DNA of 64,000 nucleotides from positions 2,582,216-2,646,215 of the forward strand of contig SSNP01000043.1 in assembly GCA_006937955.1 (NCBI GenBank), given 5' to 3'. The position numbers and the translations under genes were made by a program. Shown here in pieces: positions 62,310 through 64,000 of this stretch. Numbering within the stretch: the stretch's first letter is position 1; each line of letters opens with the position of its first letter. Under the pieces are notes generated by a model, which saw nothing but the letters and a program-made list of their open reading frames with translations, ran no database searches and was not told where the DNA came from. The stretch comes from Pachypanchax playfairii (Eukaryota; Chordata; Actinopteri; Cyprinodontiformes; Aplocheilidae).

Positions 62310-64000
62310 CTGAAGAGACAAGACGATCCGTGTTGTTAGCAGGGTTAATTAAACAAAACGAACATCTAAAGCACTTTATTTTTGTTCCAACAAGTGTTAT
62401 TGTTTAACAGAAGCCTCACAAGACTCCTAAAGACTTATTCAAATGAAGCCAATATCACAATCTGTCTCTGCATGTTAGTCACTTATCTTCTCAGTGTCGA
62501 TTCCACTGTGTTTTTCCTTTTGTTTTTTTTATATACCCTTTTGTTTGTACTAAGACTTATGAGCATAGCAACAGAGCCAACTCAAGAAGAGCACGTGGGC
62601 GTGAATCTGGGATGAAATTAAAATGACGATCAAGGGCATCTAACGCATGCTTTCCAACATTTAGACTGGACTCTCTCTCCCTCGTTTTATTTGGTTCTCA
62701 GGGTCCTTTACTTCAAAAGGTATCAAACTGAATGCAATTGTAAAGACAAATGCAGCATGAATTGCAGGATTATTCACAGGTGTTCTAATCCTTTTATATC
62801 ACGCTGTATCAGATAACACATATTAATTATCACATACCCCAGAAAGCAGAAAAAAATAGTCAGATCAGTAATGAAGTCACAGCGTGGTCCTCTCTCTGCA
62901 GCCTGCATGAAAACCGTGTAACAGATGATGGGCTGTTTGATCCAGAAATGTTTTTTTTAAGTAAAGACATTTAACCTCTTACCTTTATTACAATAAAAAA
63001 GAAACCTGACAACATAAAAGAGAACGTTTTCCCCTAGCGAGACGTTCCTTTTCATTTTAAGGGCCGAAAGATATAGTACTCAGATCCAAGTATCAGTATC
63101 ATATCTACTTGAAAAAAAAGGGTATTGTTGCATCCCTAATCCCAAACATACAAGTACATCTATAGTATAATAGTAAAAAGAAAAGGATTGACTCCAGACC
63201 TGAAACCCACTGAGATGCTGTGGAGGGACTGTGCAGAAACAAATGGCTGCAAACTTGAATGAACTGAAGTAGCAACAGAAATAAAAACAAGACAAAATCC
63301 CTCCAAAATGTGACGAATTTGGAGAAAAATGATATGAGAGACTTTTAAACTCCCACAGAAACAAGTACCTCAAAAGTTCTTCCTGCTAAACGAGGCTGTA
63401 CAAGCTTTTTTTTTTATTTTGGCTTCAGTTTTGTTGAATAAATAATGACACCATCAAATCTGTTGTGCTTTTGAGTACGCTTGAGGTTAGATTTGAGTCA
63501 TTTTAAATTCCAGTAAACACCAAATCATGTTTATTAAGTCTATAAAACACACCAACTAAAAGAGGATTTTCTCCTGATTGTACAATCAAGGTGCATCTTT
63601 ATTCTGCAAGATATCACTTGGCTAAATTTAGCACGAACGGGAGTTTTTGTCCTCTCTTTTCTAACATTGGGGGTGTTTACGGCAAAGGGTCAGGTGCTGT
63701 GCTGAGTATGGCTGTTTTTGCACCGAGTTAATTCTGTATCCTCGCTGGTCACATTATCCCTGGGACAATGACGCACTCAGAGGTCATTAACTGCAGCTCA
63801 ATGCAGACATTTTGCTTGGCCAATGATTTCAACTCTCTTTACGTGCTCTGCCACCAGCTGAGATGCTAAATCCATCCCTTCTCTGTTAAGTACTTCTAAT
63901 GCTGATGTTACGCCTGGAAAGTTTGGATCTCTCGCCGTCTAAACTCAAATAAAATACCTACGTTTCCTGAATGCTCACAGCTCAGTCAGTTCAACACATG
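62310..64000. other. Intron upstream of the NBD1 H-loop exon
   Basis: At least 1.7 kb without the preceding NBD1 signature exon on the minus strand and without recognised mobile elements. Confidence 0.5.

Noticed and set aside
1..64000. CRISPR arrays, operons, phage or prokaryotic genes
   Set aside because: No regularly spaced direct repeats with spacers; gene structure is spliced vertebrate.

Overview
This window looks like teleost (probably percomorph) nuclear DNA. It is AT-rich, contains spliced vertebrate-type exons, and is crowded with fish-type DNA transposons and MITEs. I see no operon-like or prokaryotic organisation and no RNA gene.

One host gene spans nearly the whole window on the minus strand: the middle of a full-size ABCA-subfamily lipid transporter. 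It is closest to ABCA1, with some ABCA7/ABCA4-like residues. I could place 16 exons, all in phase, between 62309 and 5377. They total about 2,060 coding bases (about 686 codons). They run from the H-loop of nucleotide-binding domain 1, through the linker, the first helix of transmembrane domain 2, the large second extracellular loop and the TM8-TM12 helices. Exon sizes closely follow those I remember for human ABCA1 (221, 203, 49, 99, 190, 95, 106, 75, 170, 178, 116, 145). The 5' part (ABC1 N-terminus, TMD1, most of NBD1) lies to the right of 64000. The 3' part (end of TMD2, NBD2) lies to the left of base 1. A 33-base micro-exon expected between 26772 and 27235 was not found, and a 69-base exon at 55788-55856 is phase-neutral and could be optional.

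Everything else is intron filled with mobile DNA. Going left to right: a near-perfect foldback palindrome (3113-3804); MITEs whose ends read TTAAAG...CTTTAA, in five different families and about eleven copies; a hAT MITE with a perfect 8-bp target duplication (6776-7285); a CTAA-rich degenerate repeat zone (15110-16740); a hAT fossil that keeps the C-terminal dimerisation region (22343-22780), next to an element holding a broken RecQ-like helicase start (22793-23329); and a 963-bp MITE with a 160-codon open frame (27473-28435). These are followed by a complete Tc1/mariner transposon (33511-35112) with an uninterrupted 340-residue DD34E transposase and 200-bp inverted repeats differing at only two positions. 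Further right are two inverted copies of an element with CAG/CTG-rich 48-bp termini (39202-39946 and 51527-52201, the second nested in another MITE), a pogo-like nest (42075-43135) and a tRNA-derived SINE (61750-62023).

The most notable items are the Tc1 element that may still be active or was active very recently, the helicase and hAT fossils, the shared TTAAAG ends of otherwise unrelated MITEs, and the apparent loss of an ABCA1 micro-exon without loss of frame.
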